Counted from the first letter of the stretch, positions 45,283-57,055 are shown. The stretch: 64,000 nucleotides of DNA from [Empedobacter] haloabium (GCA_008011715.2 CP136508.1:2480001-2544000), one strand, 5' to 3'. Notes: generated by a model from the sequence alone, not told the origin. Numbers and translations: made by a program.

Positions 45283-45500
45283 GCCAAGACTATGTGAACC
45301 CGTTCGACGACGAACAACACCGTTTCTCCGTGCTGCGCAACGCCCGTGGCCAATACAGCCTGTGGCCGGAATTCGCCGAGCTGCCGGCCGGCTGGGAGAG
45401 CCGTTTCGGGCCCGCCGCGCGCGCCGAATGCGTCGAATACGTCGAGCGCCACTGGCAGGCCATCAATCCGTTCGCGCCCGGCGTGGCCGGCCACGCGTGA
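45279..45500 (+). CDS. ybdZ: MbtH-family NRPS accessory protein
   Basis: 73 residues; ATGA overlap with the esterase stop. Typical MbtH sequence: [34 protein letters not shown] and [14 protein letters not shown] with the conserved tryptophans. MbtH proteins bind adenylation domains and make them soluble and active. Its position immediately before the EntF-like synthetase follows the ybdZ-entF layout. Confidence 0.93.
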   Translation: MSQDYVNPFDDEQHRFSVLRNARGQYSLWPEFAELPAGWESRFGPAARAECVEYVERHWQAINPFAPGVAGHA

Positions 45501-45508
45501 GGGTGGCG

Positions 45509-48500
45509 ATGAACGACATCAGCAATATCGACGTGCTGCCGCTGAACGGCAGCCAGCAAGGCATCTGGCTGGCCGACCAGGTGACGGAGCGGGGCGCCAG
45601 CGGCTACGTGATCGCCCATTGCGTGGAGCTGCGCGGGGCGGTGGACGAGGCGCTGCTGGCCCAGGCGATCCGCATCGGCCTGGCCGGCGCGGACACCGTG
45701 ATGGCGCGCTACCGCGCCGCCGGCGCCGCTGCGGTACAGGAGGTGCCGCGCTTCGCCACGCCCGAGGACGTGCCGGCGCCGGCCTGCCACGACTGGCGCG
45801 CCGCGCCGGACGGCAGGGCACGTGCGCTGGCCGAGATGCAGGCCGATGCCGGCCGCGCGCTGGCCATCGGCGGCAGCGAGCGGCTTTATAAACACACACT
45901 GTACCGGGTCGACGACGCCGGCACCGCGGTGCTGCTGTGGTACCAGCGCTATCACCACGTGATGCTGGATGGCTTCAGCTTCGTCGCGCTGACGCGCCAC
46001 ATCGCCGCCGTCTACACGGCGCTGGCGCAGGGGGCGGACGTGCCGCCGGCGCCGTTCACCGGCGTCGCCGGCGCGGTGGCGGAGTACGAGGCGTACCGGG
46101 CGTCCGACACGTGCGTCGCCGACCGCGCCTTCTGGCGCGACTATGCGGAGCAGTTGCCGCCGGCGACGACGCTGGCGCCGCAGGCCGGCGGCAACGGCCC
46201 CGGCATTGTCGTGCACACACTGGCGCTGCCGGCCGCGCTGGCGCAGGCGGTGCAGGGTATCGCGCACGATCCGCGTGCGGCCGGGCAGCGCCTGGCCGTC
46301 GCCGACCTGCTGCATGGCGCGCTGGCGGGCTACCTGGTGCGCATGACCGGCCAGGCCGGCCAGAGCATCGGCGTGCCCTTCATGCGCCGCATGGGCAGCG
46401 CCGCCGTCGCCACCCTGGCGCCGCTGGTCAACGTGCTGCCTGTCGCCGTGACGGTGGCGCCGGGCGACGACTGGTTCGCCGCCGCGGCCGCGTTCCGCCA
46501 GGCGCTCAAGACCGTGCGCCCGCACCAGCGCATGGATGCCGAGCAGATCGCCCGCGATGCCGGCACCGTCGGCACCGGCCGCCGGCTGTACGGCGCGCTG
46601 ATCAACTACAAGATGTTCGACTACCGGCTCGACCTGGCCGGCACGCCAGGCCTGACGCACCATCTGGCGACGGGCCCGGTGGACGACCTGGAATTCGCCT
46701 TGCAGGTGGACGGCGGCGGCATCGTGCTGGAGCTGCGCGCGGCGGGCGAACGCTACACCGCGGACGACCTGGCGGCGCACGCGCAGCGTATCGTCCACCT
46801 GCTGGAGGACTGGGCGGCACGGCCGGACGCGCCGCTGGCCCAGGTGGCGCTGCTGCCGGCGTCGCAACGCGCGGCACTGGCCGCGTGGTCGCGCGGCGCC
46901 ACGGTCGCGCTTGACCCAACCCTGCGCACGATCGCCGACTTGCTGACGGCGCAGGCGCGCATCCAGCCGCAGGCCACGGCGCTGGTCTGCGGCGCCGCGC
47001 GCCTGACGTTCGGCCAGCTGGCAGGCCGCGTGGCCCAGCTGGCACGCCTGCTGCGCTCCTGCGGCGCCGCGCGCGGGCGCGTGGTGGCCGTGGCGTTGCC
47101 GCGCTCGATCGACTCCGTCGTTGCGATGCTGGCCGTGCTGGAATCGGGCGCCACGTTCCTGCCGTTGGACCTGGACTACCCGGCCGACCGCATCGCCATG
47201 ATGTGCGAGGACACGCAACCCGTGCTGGCATTGTGCAGCACGAAAGTCGATGTGCCGCTGCCGGCCGGGCTGGCCTGCCTGCGGCTGGACGCGCCCGGCG
47301 TGCGAGCCGACCTGGCCGGCCTGCCGGCGCAGCCGCTGTCGCTCGAGGAGCGCGACCCGGCCGACGGCGCTGCCATCGCCTACGTCATCTTCACCTCCGG
47401 CAGCACGGGGCGGCCGAAAGGCGTGATGAACACCCATGCCGCGCTGCTGAACCTGATCGGCTCGCACCGCGGCACCATCTACGAACCGGCGCGCGCCGAT
47501 GTGCGTGCGAAGTTCCCGGGCCGCGCGCTGCGCGCCGCCCACACCCACTCGTTCTCGTTCGACTCCTCGTGGTTGCAGCTGTTCTGGCTCCTGCAGGGCG
47601 AGGAGCTGCACGTGGTGGACGAGGAGCTGCGCCGCGACGCCCATGCGCTGGCGCGTTACGTCGACAGCGCCGCCATCGACGCGATGGACCTGCCGCCATC
47701 GTTCCTGGCGCAATTGCTGAACAACGGCCTGATGGCGCCGGGCACCCATCATCCGACCCTGATCCTGATCGGCGGCGAGGCGGCACCCGCCGCGCTGTGG
47801 CAGCAACTGCGCGCCTACCCGGCGCTGCAGGCGCACAACCTGTACGGGCCGACCGAATACACGGTGGACACGCTGCGCGCGCCGATCCACGGCAGCGCGC
47901 GCCCCGTCGTCGGCCGGCCGATCGGCAATACCCGCGTATATGTGTTGGACGCGCGCCTGCAACAGGTGCCGCCCGGCGCGCTGGGCGAACTGTACGTATC
48001 CGGCGCCGGCCTGGCGCTGGGCTACCTGGCGCGCGCCGACTTGTCGGCTGCCCGTTTCGTGGCCGATCCGTTCGGCGAACCGGGGGAGCGCATGTACCGC
48101 ACCGGCGACCTGGTACGGTGGAACGGCGCCGGCCAGCTGGAATTCGTCGGCCGTTGCGACGACCAGGTCAAGGTGCGCGGCTACCGCGTCGAGTTGGGCG
48201 AAGTGGAGAACGCCTTGTCGCTGCTGCCCGGCGTGGAAAGCGTGATCGTGCTGGCGCAACCCGTCAACGGCAGCCACCGCCTGGTGGCGTATTGCGCCGT
48301 GCCGGGGGTGGCACCGGAGGACGCGCCCGCGCGCGGACGTGAGCTGCTGGCGCTGCTGGCACAGGCGCTGCCGGACTACATGGTGCCGGCGCTGCTGCTG
48401 GTGCTCGATGCCTTCCCGCGCAACGTCAGCGGCAAGATCGACCGCAAGCGGCTGCCGCCGCCGGAAGCCATCGTGATGGCGTCCGACAGCGATGCGCCCG

Positions 48501-51500
48501 CGGCCGGCAGTGCCGCCGCCCTGGTATGCGGCGCGATGGCGGCGGTGCTGAAACTGCCGCGCGTGGGCGCGGACGACGACTTCTTCGCGCTGGGCGGCGA
48601 CAGCATCTCGGCCATCATGCTGTGCGGCGAGCTGCGCAAGGGCGGCCGGGAATTGCGGCCGTCCGCCGTGTTCGCACTGCGCACGCCACGGTCCATGGCC
48701 GGCGCGCTGACGGCGCTGGCGGGCGAGGTCGCCGCATGGCGGCTGGCCGACGGGGACGCGGCCGCGCTGGCGACTCGCCACGGCAGCTATGCAGCGGCCG
48801 CGCCCGCGCTGCCGCTGCAGCAGGGCATGCTGTTCCATACCCGGCTGGCGGGCGGCGCCGGGGCGCAAAGCTACAGCGCCTTCACCCGCATCCCGTTCCA
48901 CGGCGCGCTCGATGCGGCCCGGCTGCGCCGCGCGCTGGACGCGGTACTGGGTCGTTACCCGCAACTGGGCGGCCTGTTCGACACCGAGACCGTGACGCAG
49001 CCGGTGTTCCTGCTGCCGCGCGCGGGCACCGTGCAGTGGCCGTGGCGCGAGGACGACCTGGTCGCGCTGGAGCCGGCAGCGCGGGCGCACCGCATCGCCG
49101 CCATCGAGACCGACCTGCTGGCCCGTTCCTGCCATACGGACCGCTTCGGCGGCATGCTGGCGGCGGGCCTGATGCGGACCGGCGAACGCGAACACGTGCT
49201 GCTGCTGGCGATCCACCACCTCGTGATCGACGGCTGGTCGACGCCGCTGCTGCTGCGCGACCTGCTGGCGGCCTATCACGCCGACGCGGCGCTGGCGCCG
49301 CTGGCGATCGACTACCCGGCCGTGGTCGGCACGCTGGCCGCGCGCGACCATGGCGCCGCAGCCGCCGCCTGGCAGGGCGCGCTGGCGCACGTGCAGCCAA
49401 CGGTACTGTTCGGCGAACCCGCCGGCACCGTCACGGAAAGCCTGGCCGCACTGACGGTCGAGGAAAGCGCGCAGCTGACGGCGCGCCTGCGCGCCGCCGG
49501 CATCACGTTGAACGTGCTGATGCAGGCCATCTGGGGTGTCGTCATCGGTACGCTGGCCGGCCGCGAAGACGTGGTGTTCGGCACCCCGGTGGCCGGGCGC
49601 AGCGCGCCGGTGGACGGTATCGGCGAACAGGTCGGCCTGTTCCTGAACACGGTGCCGGTACGCGTGCGGCTCGAGGCCCACGTGCCCTTGTGGCCGCAAC
49701 TGGCCGCGCTGCAGCACCAGCACGCGCAACTGCAGGAGCACGACGGCCTTGGGCTGGCCGAGATCCAGCGCGCGGCCGGTGGCGCCACCCTGTTCGACAC
49801 CTTGCTGGTGGTCGAGAACTATCCGGACAACAGCTACCTGGCGCAGGCGCTGCCGGGCACCGACGGCCAGCCGCTGCGTGCCGGCGAGGTGCACAACCGC
49901 GGCTACAGCCACTACCCGCTGGCGCTGCTGGTGCTGCCCGGCGATGCGATCACGCTGCTGGTGGAAAACCGCGGCGCGCTGGCCGATGCCGACGCGCTGG
50001 CGGCACGCGTGCTGCAATTGCTGCGCACCGCGCTGGCGACACCCGAACTGCCGCTGGCCCGCTATCCGCTGCTGACGGCGGCGGAGACGCGCATGCTCGA
50101 TGCCGTCAACGCCACCGCCCACCCGCTGCCGCCGGCCACCCTGCGCAGCGCGCTGGCGGCGCAGGCGGAGCGCACCCCGCGCGCGCCGGCGCTGTGCGAT
50201 GCCGAGCACGCGCTCGACTACGGCCAACTGCGCCAGCAGGTGCGGGTGCTGGCCGGGCAACTGGCCGCACAGGGCGTGGGGCCGGGCGACATCGTCGCCG
50301 TCGCGCTGCCGCGCTCCGTGCGCCTGACCATCGCGCTGCACGCGGTGATCGAGGCGGGCGCCGCCTACCTGCCGCTGGAGTTGGCTTATCCGGACGAGCG
50401 CCTGGGCTATATGCTGGCCGATGCCGCGCCGCGGCTGCTGGTCACGTCCGGCGCGGAGCGGCAGCGCTTCGCCGCGCTGGCCGGCACCACGCCGCTGCTG
50501 GCCTTCGACGAACTGGCGCCGCCCGGCGCCTGCGGCAGCGAGCTGGACCCGGCACTGACGCCGGACCATCCGGCCTACCTGATCTACACGTCCGGCACGA
50601 CCGGGCGGCCGAAGGGCGCGCTGGTGTCGCACCGGGCCATCGTCAACCGCATCGCCTGGATGCAGCACCAATATGCGCTGGGGCCGCAAGACGTGGTGCT
50701 GCAGAAGACGCCGTGCGGCTTCGACGTCTCGGTGTGGGAGTTCTTCTGGCCGCTGCTGACGGGCGCCAGCCTGGCGATGGCCGCGCCGGACGCGCACAAG
50801 GACCCGGCCGCGCTGCTGGACACGGTGGAAGCCTTCGGCGCCACCTGCATGCACTTCGTGCCCTCGATGCTGGCCACGTTCACCAGCCATCTCGCGACCC
50901 TGGAGGAACGCCGCGCCGGCTCGCTGCGGCTGGTGTTCTGCAGCGGCGAGGCGCTGACCAAAGCACAGGCGGCCGACTTCGGCCGGGTGCAGCGCGCCCA
51001 ACTGCACAACCTGTACGGCCCCACCGAAGCGGCCGTGGACGTGACGTACATGCCGGCCAGCGGCCTGGATGCACGCGGCGGCGCCTCGGTGCCGATCGGC
51101 CGCCCGGTCTGGAACACGCGGCTGCGCGTGCTGGACCGCTGGCTGCGGCCGGTGCCGCCCGGCGCCGTCGGGGAGCTGTACCTGTGCGGCGTGCAACTGG
51201 CCATGGGTTACCTGGGCAAGCCGGGGCTGACGGCGGGCCGCTTCGTGGCCGATCCGTTTGCCGCGGGCGAACGGATGTACCGCACCGGCGACGTGGTGCG
51301 CTGGCTGGACGACGGCAACGTCGAGTACCTGGGCCGCGCCGACGACCAGGTCAAGCTGCGCGGCCAGCGCATCGAGCTGGGCGAGATCGAAAGCGTGCTG
51401 ACGGCGCTGCCGCAGGTGGCGCAGGCCGCCGTCGGCGCCGTCTCGCTGGGGCAGGGCGGCGCCAACCTCGACGACCGCCAGCTGGTGGCGTGGCTGGTAC

Positions 51501-52672
51501 CGGCGGCCGATGCGGTGCTGCCGGAGGACGCAAGCCTGCGCGCCGCGCTGCAAAACCGCCTGCCCGCCCACATGGTGCCGGTGGCCTTCGTGGCGCTGGA
51601 GCGGCTGCCGCTGTCCGCCAACGGCAAGCTCGATCGCAAGGCGCTGCCGCTGCCGGCCCGGCCGGAAGGTGCACGCCGCGCGCCCGCGCGTGGCCTGGAA
51701 AGCCGGCTGGCGCAAGTCTTCGCCAGCGTGCTGGGGCTGCCCGAGGTGTATGCCGACGACGATTTCTTCGCCATCGGCGGCCACTCGCTGCTGGCGATGC
51801 GCCTGGCCAGCGAGATCCGGCGCGTGCTGGAGCGGCCTGTGTCGGTGGGCCAGATCATGACGGCGCCGACGGTGGCGCGCCTGGCCGCGCGCCTGAACGA
51901 CGACGGCATGCGCAACGACTTCGGCGGCGACGGCTTCGATCCGGTCATCGAGCTGCGCGCCGGCAGCGGCACGCCGCTGTTCTGCTTCTATCCCGGTTCC
52001 GGCTTCGCCTGGCAATACAGCGTGCTGGCGCGCTACCTGGACGAAGGCGTGCCGATCGTCGGCCTGCAGTCGCCACGACCGCATGGCCTGATCGCCACCA
52101 GTCCGGACATGGAAACGCTGGTGGAACGCCAACTGGCCATCGTGCGCGGCGTGCAGGCGGCGGGGCCATATCGCCTGCTGGGCTACTCGCTGGGCGGCAC
52201 GATCGCCTATGCGCTGGCGGCGCGGCTGCGCGCGCTGGGCGAGGAGGTCAGCTTCCTGGGCCTGCTGGACACCTACCCGGCCGAGGTGCACGACTGGAAC
52301 GACCCGCAGGGCGCGGAAGCGGCACTGGGCGCCGAGCGCGAACAGCAGCAGTTGCTGCAGGACGCCGGCGACAACGATGCCGGCGCGGCGGCCGAGCGCG
52401 AGGCGCTGCTGGCGCAGATCTTCGCCAACTACGGCGACGCGGTGCGCCTGCTGTCGCGCACCCGCACGCCGGACTACGACGGCGACCTGACCGTGTTCGT
52501 GGCCGAACAGTCGCTGCCCGGCTACATCGAACCGGAACGGGACTGGCGCCGCCACGTGGCTTCGCTGCGGGTGCACCGGCTGGCGCAGGCCTCGCACGAG
52601 AACATCATGTCGCCGCAGTCGCTCGAGACGCTCGGGCCGCTGCTGAACGACGCAATCAAGGGAAAAGCATGA
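45509..52672 (+). CDS. entF: Dimodular EntF-like non-ribosomal peptide synthetase (C-A-PCP-C-A-PCP-TE)
   Basis: 2387 residues from ATG 45509 (GAGGGTGG upstream; in-frame GTGs at 45497 and 45503 also possible). C1: HHVMLDG at 149-155. A1: about 470-960, A3 at 625-638; pocket residues D685, S686, L689, D727. PCP1: Ser1032. C2: HHLVIDG from 1236. A2: A3 from 1690; pocket D1739, V, W, H1782, F, S, L, V, D gives the serine code. PCP2: Ser2093. TE: Ser2227 in GYSLGG. E. coli EntF has one module of about 1290 residues. C2 looks like an ordinary (LCL) condensation domain and no epimerase is present. Predicted DHB-X-Ser, trimerised or released by TE. Confidence 0.93.
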   Translation: MNDISNIDVLPLNGSQQGIWLADQVTERGASGYVIAHCVELRGAVDEALLAQAIRIGLAGADTVMARYRAAGAAAVQEVPRFATPEDVPAPACHDWRAAPDGRARALAEMQADAGRALAIGGSERLYKHTLYRVDDAGTAVLLWYQRYHHVMLDGFSFVALTRHIAAVYTALAQGADVPPAPFTGVAGAVAEYEAYRASDTCVADRAFWRDYAEQLPPATTLAPQAGGNGPGIVVHTLALPAALAQAVQGIAHDPRAAGQRLAVADLLHGALAGYLVRMTGQAGQSIGVPFMRRMGSAAVATLAPLVNVLPVAVTVAPGDDWFAAAAAFRQALKTVRPHQRMDAEQIARDAGTVGTGRRLYGALINYKMFDYRLDLAGTPGLTHHLATGPVDDLEFALQVDGGGIVLELRAAGERYTADDLAAHAQRIVHLLEDWAARPDAPLAQVALLPASQRAALAAWSRGATVALDPTLRTIADLLTAQARIQPQATALVCGAARLTFGQLAGRVAQLARLLRSCGAARGRVVAVALPRSIDSVVAMLAVLESGATFLPLDLDYPADRIAMMCEDTQPVLALCSTKVDVPLPAGLACLRLDAPGVRADLAGLPAQPLSLEERDPADGAAIAYVIFTSGSTGRPKGVMNTHAALLNLIGSHRGTIYEPARADVRAKFPGRALRAAHTHSFSFDSSWLQLFWLLQGEELHVVDEELRRDAHALARYVDSAAIDAMDLPPSFLAQLLNNGLMAPGTHHPTLILIGGEAAPAALWQQLRAYPALQAHNLYGPTEYTVDTLRAPIHGSARPVVGRPIGNTRVYVLDARLQQVPPGALGELYVSGAGLALGYLARADLSAARFVADPFGEPGERMYRTGDLVRWNGAGQLEFVGRCDDQVKVRGYRVELGEVENALSLLPGVESVIVLAQPVNGSHRLVAYCAVPGVAPEDAPARGRELLALLAQALPDYMVPALLLVLDAFPRNVSGKIDRKRLPPPEAIVMASDSDAPAAGSAAALVCGAMAAVLKLPRVGADDDFFALGGDSISAIMLCGELRKGGRELRPSAVFALRTPRSMAGALTALAGEVAAWRLADGDAAALATRHGSYAAAAPALPLQQGMLFHTRLAGGAGAQSYSAFTRIPFHGALDAARLRRALDAVLGRYPQLGGLFDTETVTQPVFLLPRAGTVQWPWREDDLVALEPAARAHRIAAIETDLLARSCHTDRFGGMLAAGLMRTGEREHVLLLAIHHLVIDGWSTPLLLRDLLAAYHADAALAPLAIDYPAVVGTLAARDHGAAAAAWQGALAHVQPTVLFGEPAGTVTESLAALTVEESAQLTARLRAAGITLNVLMQAIWGVVIGTLAGREDVVFGTPVAGRSAPVDGIGEQVGLFLNTVPVRVRLEAHVPLWPQLAALQHQHAQLQEHDGLGLAEIQRAAGGATLFDTLLVVENYPDNSYLAQALPGTDGQPLRAGEVHNRGYSHYPLALLVLPGDAITLLVENRGALADADALAARVLQLLRTALATPELPLARYPLLTAAETRMLDAVNATAHPLPPATLRSALAAQAERTPRAPALCDAEHALDYGQLRQQVRVLAGQLAAQGVGPGDIVAVALPRSVRLTIALHAVIEAGAAYLPLELAYPDERLGYMLADAAPRLLVTSGAERQRFAALAGTTPLLAFDELAPPGACGSELDPALTPDHPAYLIYTSGTTGRPKGALVSHRAIVNRIAWMQHQYALGPQDVVLQKTPCGFDVSVWEFFWPLLTGASLAMAAPDAHKDPAALLDTVEAFGATCMHFVPSMLATFTSHLATLEERRAGSLRLVFCSGEALTKAQAADFGRVQRAQLHNLYGPTEAAVDVTYMPASGLDARGGASVPIGRPVWNTRLRVLDRWLRPVPPGAVGELYLCGVQLAMGYLGKPGLTAGRFVADPFAAGERMYRTGDVVRWLDDGNVEYLGRADDQVKLRGQRIELGEIESVLTALPQVAQAAVGAVSLGQGGANLDDRQLVAWLVPAADAVLPEDASLRAALQNRLPAHMVPVAFVALERLPLSANGKLDRKALPLPARPEGARRAPARGLESRLAQVFASVLGLPEVYADDDFFAIGGHSLLAMRLASEIRRVLERPVSVGQIMTAPTVARLAARLNDDGMRNDFGGDGFDPVIELRAGSGTPLFCFYPGSGFAWQYSVLARYLDEGVPIVGLQSPRPHGLIATSPDMETLVERQLAIVRGVQAAGPYRLLGYSLGGTIAYALAARLRALGEEVSFLGLLDTYPAEVHDWNDPQGAEAALGAEREQQQLLQDAGDNDAGAAAEREALLAQIFANYGDAVRLLSRTRTPDYDGDLTVFVAEQSLPGYIEPERDWRRHVASLRVHRLAQASHENIMSPQSLETLGPLLNDAIKGKA

Positions 52673-53970
52673 AGAAAACAAAGGAAAATCATGAAGAAAA
52701 GAGAAGCATGAAAAAGAAACTGTTTGCCGATTTCGGCCTGTTGCGGCGCAATCCGGCGTTTCGCAGCGTGTTCATCGCACGCACCATCTCGCTGCTGGGC
52801 CTGGGCATGCTGTCGGTCGCCGTGCCGATGCAGATCCATGCGCTGACGGGCGATCCGCTCAAGGTTGGCACGGCCATGGCCGTCGAGGGCGCCGGCATGT
52901 TCATCGGCCTGCTGCTGGGCGGCGTGCTGGCCGATCGCTGGGACCGGCGCCGGCTGATCCTGGCCGCGCGCTTCATCTGCGGCCTGGGCTTCGTCGGCCT
53001 GGCCGCCAATGCCTGGCTGCCGGCACCATCGCTGCTGGCGATCTACGTGCTGGCAGCATGGGACGGCTTCTTCGGCGCGCTGGGCGTGACCGCGCTGATG
53101 GCCTGCATGCCCGTCATCGTCGGCCGCGAGAACCTGATGCAGGCGCGTGCCATCAGCATGGTGACGATGCGCCTGGCTACGGTGATCTCGCCGGCCGTGG
53201 GCGGTGCGTTGATCGCGCTGGCCGGCGTCGGCTGGTGCTACCTGATCGCCGCCATCGGCACCGGCCTGACCCTGCTGCCGCTGCTGGGGCTGCCGACGAT
53301 GCAGCCGCAGGGTGGCGAGGACGAGCATCCGCTGCGGGCGCTGGCGCAGGGCTTCCGCTTCCTCGTGACGAACGCGGTGGTGGCCGGCACGGCCGTCGCC
53401 GGCACCATCGTCACCCTGGCGACCGCCGTGCGCGTGCTGTTCCCGGCGCTGGCCGAGGCCCAGCATGGCCCGGCCGCGGCGGCGATGGCGGCGGGCCTGA
53501 TGTATTCGGCCGTGCCGCTCGGCGCCACCCTGGGTGCGCTGGTCAGCGGCTGGACCGAGGGGCTGCAGCGGCCGGGGCGGGCGATGCTGCTGGCCGGCGT
53601 CGGCGCCTGCACCTGCGTCATGCTGCTGGGGCTTTCGCCCGCGCTGCCGCTGTCGCTGCTGTTGCTGGTGGGGTTCGGCTACCTGGTGTCGGTCGCCTCG
53701 CTGCTGCAGTATGCGCTGGTGCAGGGGCACACGCCGGACCACTACCTGGGCCGCGTGAACGGCCTGTGGACGGCGCAGGAGGCCGGCGGCGACGCCCTGG
53801 GCAGCGTGGGCATCGGCATGGTGGGCAAGTTCGCCTCGGCGCTGTCCGGCGTGTTCCTGTTCGGCGCGACGGCCGCCGCGCTGGGGGTGCTGATGTTGCT
53901 GGGCTGCCGGCGCTTGCGCGAGGCGCCCTTGCATAGTCCGGCGTTGGCGGCGGAGCAGGCTGCGGCGTAG
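52669..53970 (+). CDS. entS: MFS siderophore exporter, EntS-like
   Basis: 433 residues from ATG 52669, overlapping the synthetase stop; a second in-frame ATG at 52708 (after GAAGAAAAGAGAAGC) could be the true start and gives 420 residues. Twelve hydrophobic segments, with [17 protein letters not shown] between TM2 and TM3 as the MFS motif A. Start [20 protein letters not shown] is EntS-like. EntS exports enterobactin from cytoplasm to periplasm. The very A-rich 5' end (about 52669-52720) stands out in GC-rich DNA. Last gene of the siderophore operon. Confidence 0.85.
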   Translation: MKKTKENHEEKRSMKKKLFADFGLLRRNPAFRSVFIARTISLLGLGMLSVAVPMQIHALTGDPLKVGTAMAVEGAGMFIGLLLGGVLADRWDRRRLILAARFICGLGFVGLAANAWLPAPSLLAIYVLAAWDGFFGALGVTALMACMPVIVGRENLMQARAISMVTMRLATVISPAVGGALIALAGVGWCYLIAAIGTGLTLLPLLGLPTMQPQGGEDEHPLRALAQGFRFLVTNAVVAGTAVAGTIVTLATAVRVLFPALAEAQHGPAAAAMAAGLMYSAVPLGATLGALVSGWTEGLQRPGRAMLLAGVGACTCVMLLGLSPALPLSLLLLVGFGYLVSVASLLQYALVQGHTPDHYLGRVNGLWTAQEAGGDALGSVGIGMVGKFASALSGVFLFGATAAALGVLMLLGCRRLREAPLHSPALAAEQAAA

Positions 53971-53998
53971 ACTGACGCCAGTGGCATGCGATCCACAA

Positions 53999-54087
53999 GG
54001 GTCTGTCCCCGCATGGGGACTGACCCTGAAGTTCGTGCGCGGCTTCGTTCGATAAACTTCGGGGTCAGTCCCGTAGGGACAGACCCC
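53999..54087. repeat. Composite palindromes (type B)
   Basis: GGGTCTGTCCCC-GCAT-GGGACTGACCC (53999-54025) and GGGGTCAGTCCC-GTA-GGGACAGACCCC (54061-54087), with GAAGTT/AACTTC arms in the spacer. Lies between converging genes, so the RNA is likely strongly folded and may terminate both. Confidence 0.75.
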
Positions 54088-54089
54088 AG

Positions 54090-55001
54090 CTAGCGCTGCG
54101 GGCGCGGACCCAGTGCCGTCAGTCCCTGGCCCAACCCCAGCCGCGCCAGCAGGGCGCGCGCATCGAACGGCGCGTGCACCTTGATGTCGTTGTCGAAGTA
54201 GCAGAACACGTCGCGGCTGGCCCGTTTCGGCGGCGCCGCCGTGGAGATCAGTTTCGCGTCCGCCAGTTGGCCGCCCGTGCTCCAGGCATGGATCTTCGCG
54301 GCCCAGCGGTCCAGCGCCGCGTCGGTGTAGCCGCTGGCGTACAGCTCCTTCTCGCCATGCAGGCGCAGGTACATGAAGTCGGCCGTCACGTCCTCGTAGT
54401 CGGGCCACTTGCCGGCCGTGTCGGCCACCACGAGCGCCACCTTGTACTTGCGCAGCAGCGTGATGAAGCGCTTGTCGTTGAAGCTTTCGTGGCGGATCTC
54501 CATCGCGTGCCGCAGCTTGCGCCTGGCATCGATCTCCAATACGGCACGGCCGTTCATGCGCGCCTCGTGCCGGCGTGCCAGCTCCAGCGCCGCCTCCGTG
54601 TCGTGCGGCAGCAGGCTGAGAAAATGCTCGACCAGCTCCGCGTCGAACTGGAAATTGGGCGGGAACTGCCACAGGAAGGGACCCAGTTTTTCGCGCAGGT
54701 TGAACACCCCCGAGGCGAACACGTTCGCCAGCGGCAGTTCCGGCTCGCGCAGCCGGCGCGTGTGCGTGATGAAGCGGTTGCCCTTGTGGCTGAACATGAA
54801 GCCTGCCGGCGTGGCGTCGTACCACTCCTGGTAGCTCTTCGGCCGCTGCAGCGAGTAGAACGAGCCGTTGATCTCGATGGTCGGCAGCGCGCGCGACGCG
54901 AACTCCAGCTCGCGCGCCTGCGCCAGGTCGCCGGGATAGAACTCGCCGCGCCACGGTTCGTAGCGCCAGCCGGAGATGCCGATGCGGATGGTGGAGGCCA
55001 T
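54090..55001 (-). CDS. DUF72-family protein
   Basis: 303 residues from ATG 55001. N-terminus IRIGISGWRYEPWRGEFYPG is the DUF72 signature, followed by LPTIEINGSFYSLQRPKSY, VFNLREKLGPFLWQFPPNF and HESFNDKRFI. The fold is TIM-barrel-like, and the conserved Arg, Glu and Trp residues suggest a nuclease or phosphotriester activity, but no function is established. The gene ends three bases after the type B palindromes, converging on the exporter gene. Confidence 0.88.
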   Translation of the reverse strand: MASTIRIGISGWRYEPWRGEFYPGDLAQARELEFASRALPTIEINGSFYSLQRPKSYQEWYDATPAGFMFSHKGNRFITHTRRLREPELPLANVFASGVFNLREKLGPFLWQFPPNFQFDAELVEHFLSLLPHDTEAALELARRHEARMNGRAVLEIDARRKLRHAMEIRHESFNDKRFITLLRKYKVALVVADTAGKWPDYEDVTADFMYLRLHGEKELYASGYTDAALDRWAAKIHAWSTGGQLADAKLISTAAPPKRASRDVFCYFDNDIKVHAPFDARALLARLGLGQGLTALGPRPQR

Positions 55002-55106
55002 GCCGTCGAGTATAGGCAAGCGCGGCCGTAAGCGGCGCATGCTTGAGGTGTTGATTGCTGTTGGGAAAACGAATTATCATGGCGGGCCGCCATCCCGCTT
55101 GCCACC

Positions 55107-55781
55107 ATGACTGCCGCATTGTCGTTCCTGTTCGCCGCGCCAGCACTTGTTTTTGCATTGCTGGTCACGGCAGCGCAGCTATCCCTGCGCTATTGGCCGC
55201 ATCTCGAGGACATCGGCGGCCGCGTGATGCTGTGCGTGCTGACACTCGATGTGCTGGTGGTCCTGTTTCAGTTGGCGCTCGGCGTCGACGGGATTGTTGC
55301 GAAACCGGCGTTGCTGCTCTTGCCGGTCTGCGCACTGCTGGCGTGCGTGCCGAGCGCCCTGCGCTGGTTGCCGCGCGGGCGGATGTTCGCGTGCGCGCCC
55401 GCTTGCGTGGCGCTGGTTTCACTGTCGGTCCTGGCGTTCAACCATGCGGGTGCGTGCGTGGCGCAGTGGCGCCACTACAGCGAGCCGGAATTGCTCGACG
55501 CTGCGATCGGTCACGTCGTGCGCTACTATTGTCCGGCGCTGGGGACCGACTGTTCGATCAAGCGCGGCCCAGCCACCCCGGCCGAGATTGCGCGCTTTCG
55601 CCGCCTCAACCCGGCTTGCTGCCGACTCGATGCCGTCGAACGCACGGATTGGCAATTGTTGACGGGACAGGCCCGCCACGTCGCCCACCTGCGCTTTGCC
55701 GTCATCGGGCCGACAGGGCGCGAGCTGGTTGACGCGTCGATCGGGATCGATCCCTGCGGCTGCATCCCGCACGAGCACTGA
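55107..55781 (+). CDS. Unrecognised membrane protein
   Basis: 224 residues from ATG 55107. Four hydrophobic segments (about 3-22, 42-58, 68-88 and 92-112) are followed by an extracytoplasmic-looking domain of about 110 residues with six or seven cysteines (YYCPALGTDCSIKR, NPACCRLD, CGCIPHEH), which suggests disulfides. No family was recognised. It is isolated, with DUF72 divergent on one side and the acyltransferase converging on the other. Its start is fairly secure as no other ATG lies upstream. Confidence 0.6.
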   Translation: MTAALSFLFAAPALVFALLVTAAQLSLRYWPHLEDIGGRVMLCVLTLDVLVVLFQLALGVDGIVAKPALLLLPVCALLACVPSALRWLPRGRMFACAPACVALVSLSVLAFNHAGACVAQWRHYSEPELLDAAIGHVVRYYCPALGTDCSIKRGPATPAEIARFRRLNPACCRLDAVERTDWQLLTGQARHVAHLRFAVIGPTGRELVDASIGIDPCGCIPHEH

Positions 55782-55885
55782 GCAGCGTTACCGGCGCGTT
55801 CTCATCATGCGGAGGCGGTAGCGCCGAACAGTTCGTGTCGTCAGGGGATTGCGGAACTGTCCCGGAAGCGGCCGCCCAGAAGTTG

Positions 55886-55946
55886 CCAAAATTCGGGGAC
55901 AGTCCCCGAATTTTGGAAAGATTGCCTCAAAACAGGGGACTGTCCC
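55886..55946. repeat. Type B palindromes overlapping a gene end
   Basis: A 15-bp perfect palindrome around GGGGACAGTCCCC at 55886-55916 and a second, imperfect one (AAAACAGGGGAC-T-GTCCCGGGTTTT) at about 55929-55953. The second lies inside the last codons and stop of the acyltransferase gene. Confidence 0.7.
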
Positions 55947-56970
55947 GGGTTTTGCGCCAGCCCCAGTCGCGCAGGGCCAGGCAGGGTTTTTCGACCAGGT
56001 ACCAGCTGGCGGCGCCCAGCGCGATCGCCAGCGGGGCGGCCAGGGCGAACAAGGTCCACGGCGAAAGCGCGGGCCAGTACCACAGCAGCAGCTTCTGCAC
56101 GGGCCAGCCGTACAGGTAAACGCCATACGACACGTCCGGCAGCCGCCGCAGCGCGGCCAGCGCAGGCGCGGGGGCGTAGGCGGCACGCAGCAGCAGCCAG
56201 CCGCCCAGGGTGGCCAGCGCCGCTTCGGCCAGCACACGCGAGCCCAGTGCCGCCAGCAGCGCGAGCCCGACCAGCGCGATGGTCAAGGGACCCGCCGGCC
56301 AGCGCGCAACGCGCTCGCGGTACAGATAAAAGCTGCCGCCGCAGAAGAAGCACATCGCCAGCCGTGCCAGGTCCGGCAGGGCACGGCCCGCCAGCTGCCA
56401 GGCCAGCGCGCCCGCGACCAGCGCAACGCTGGCCATCAGCCACAGGTGACGGCGGCGCAGCATGCCGGCCAGGCCAGCGGCCAGGACCGTCAGGTAGCAG
56501 GCGAATTCCAGGCTGATCGTCCACATCGAGCCGTTCACGCTGGCGTGCGGCTGGCCCGCGAACACGGGTGGCACGACCGGCGTCTGCAGCAGCGCGACGC
56601 CGGTGACGAAGCCGCCGGGCCAGAAGCCGGCCGCGTAGGCCGAGGGATCGGCGCCCAGCGGTCCCACGACGAGGCCGCAGACGAGCGAAGCGGCCACGAA
56701 GCCGGGATAGATGCGCAGCACGCGCTTGCGCAGGTAGGTGGCGGCATGCGGTGCCGCCAGCCAGCTTTGCACGATCAGGTAGCCGCTCAGCAGGAAGAAA
56801 CAGTCGACGGCGAACTCGCCGAACGACAGGGTGCCGAACAGCCGGGTCAGCGGCTCGCGCCGGCGGTCGCCGTCGACCAGCTCGGGCGCGTGCGCCAGCA
56901 GGACGAGCAGGGCGAGAAGCAGCCGCAGCGGGGTGAAGTGGTTGGCGCGATCGCGCCCGGGCACGGACAT
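55927..56970 (-). CDS. Membrane acyltransferase (OafA/YrhL family)
   Basis: 347 residues, ten or so hydrophobic segments. The acyltransferase-3 motif includes FTPLRLLLALLVLLAHAPE with the catalytic His, SFGEFAVDCFFLLSGYLI, and RKRVLRIYPGFVAASL. Such enzymes transfer acetyl or other acyl groups to sugars of surface polymers in the inner membrane. Its final eight codons (ending in DSPLF) and stop lie within the type B palindrome, so the natural C-terminus may have been replaced by repeat sequence. It follows the glycosidase gene by about 85 bp on the same strand. Confidence 0.85.
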   Translation of the reverse strand: MSVPGRDRANHFTPLRLLLALLVLLAHAPELVDGDRRREPLTRLFGTLSFGEFAVDCFFLLSGYLIVQSWLAAPHAATYLRKRVLRIYPGFVAASLVCGLVVGPLGADPSAYAAGFWPGGFVTGVALLQTPVVPPVFAGQPHASVNGSMWTISLEFACYLTVLAAGLAGMLRRRHLWLMASVALVAGALAWQLAGRALPDLARLAMCFFCGGSFYLYRERVARWPAGPLTIALVGLALLAALGSRVLAEAALATLGGWLLLRAAYAPAPALAALRRLPDVSYGVYLYGWPVQKLLLWYWPALSPWTLFALAAPLAIALGAASWYLVEKPCLALRDWGWRKTRDSPLF

Positions 56971-57055
56971 GCGGGCTGCTTCCTGTTGTGGTTTCTTGCC
57001 AGAATCCTAACAGGAAGCAGCCTGTGCTGCTGTTGCTTTTTAGTCAGCAAACGCC

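Noticed and set aside
45290..52681. Antisense open frame of about 7.4 kb on the minus strand over the synthetase gene.
   Set aside because: It is a by-product of high third-position GC in the real gene; the predicted protein is low-complexity Arg/Gln/His/Ala and has no domain. The same holds for the long antisense frames over 679-2247, 4605-7151 and 30877-33936.
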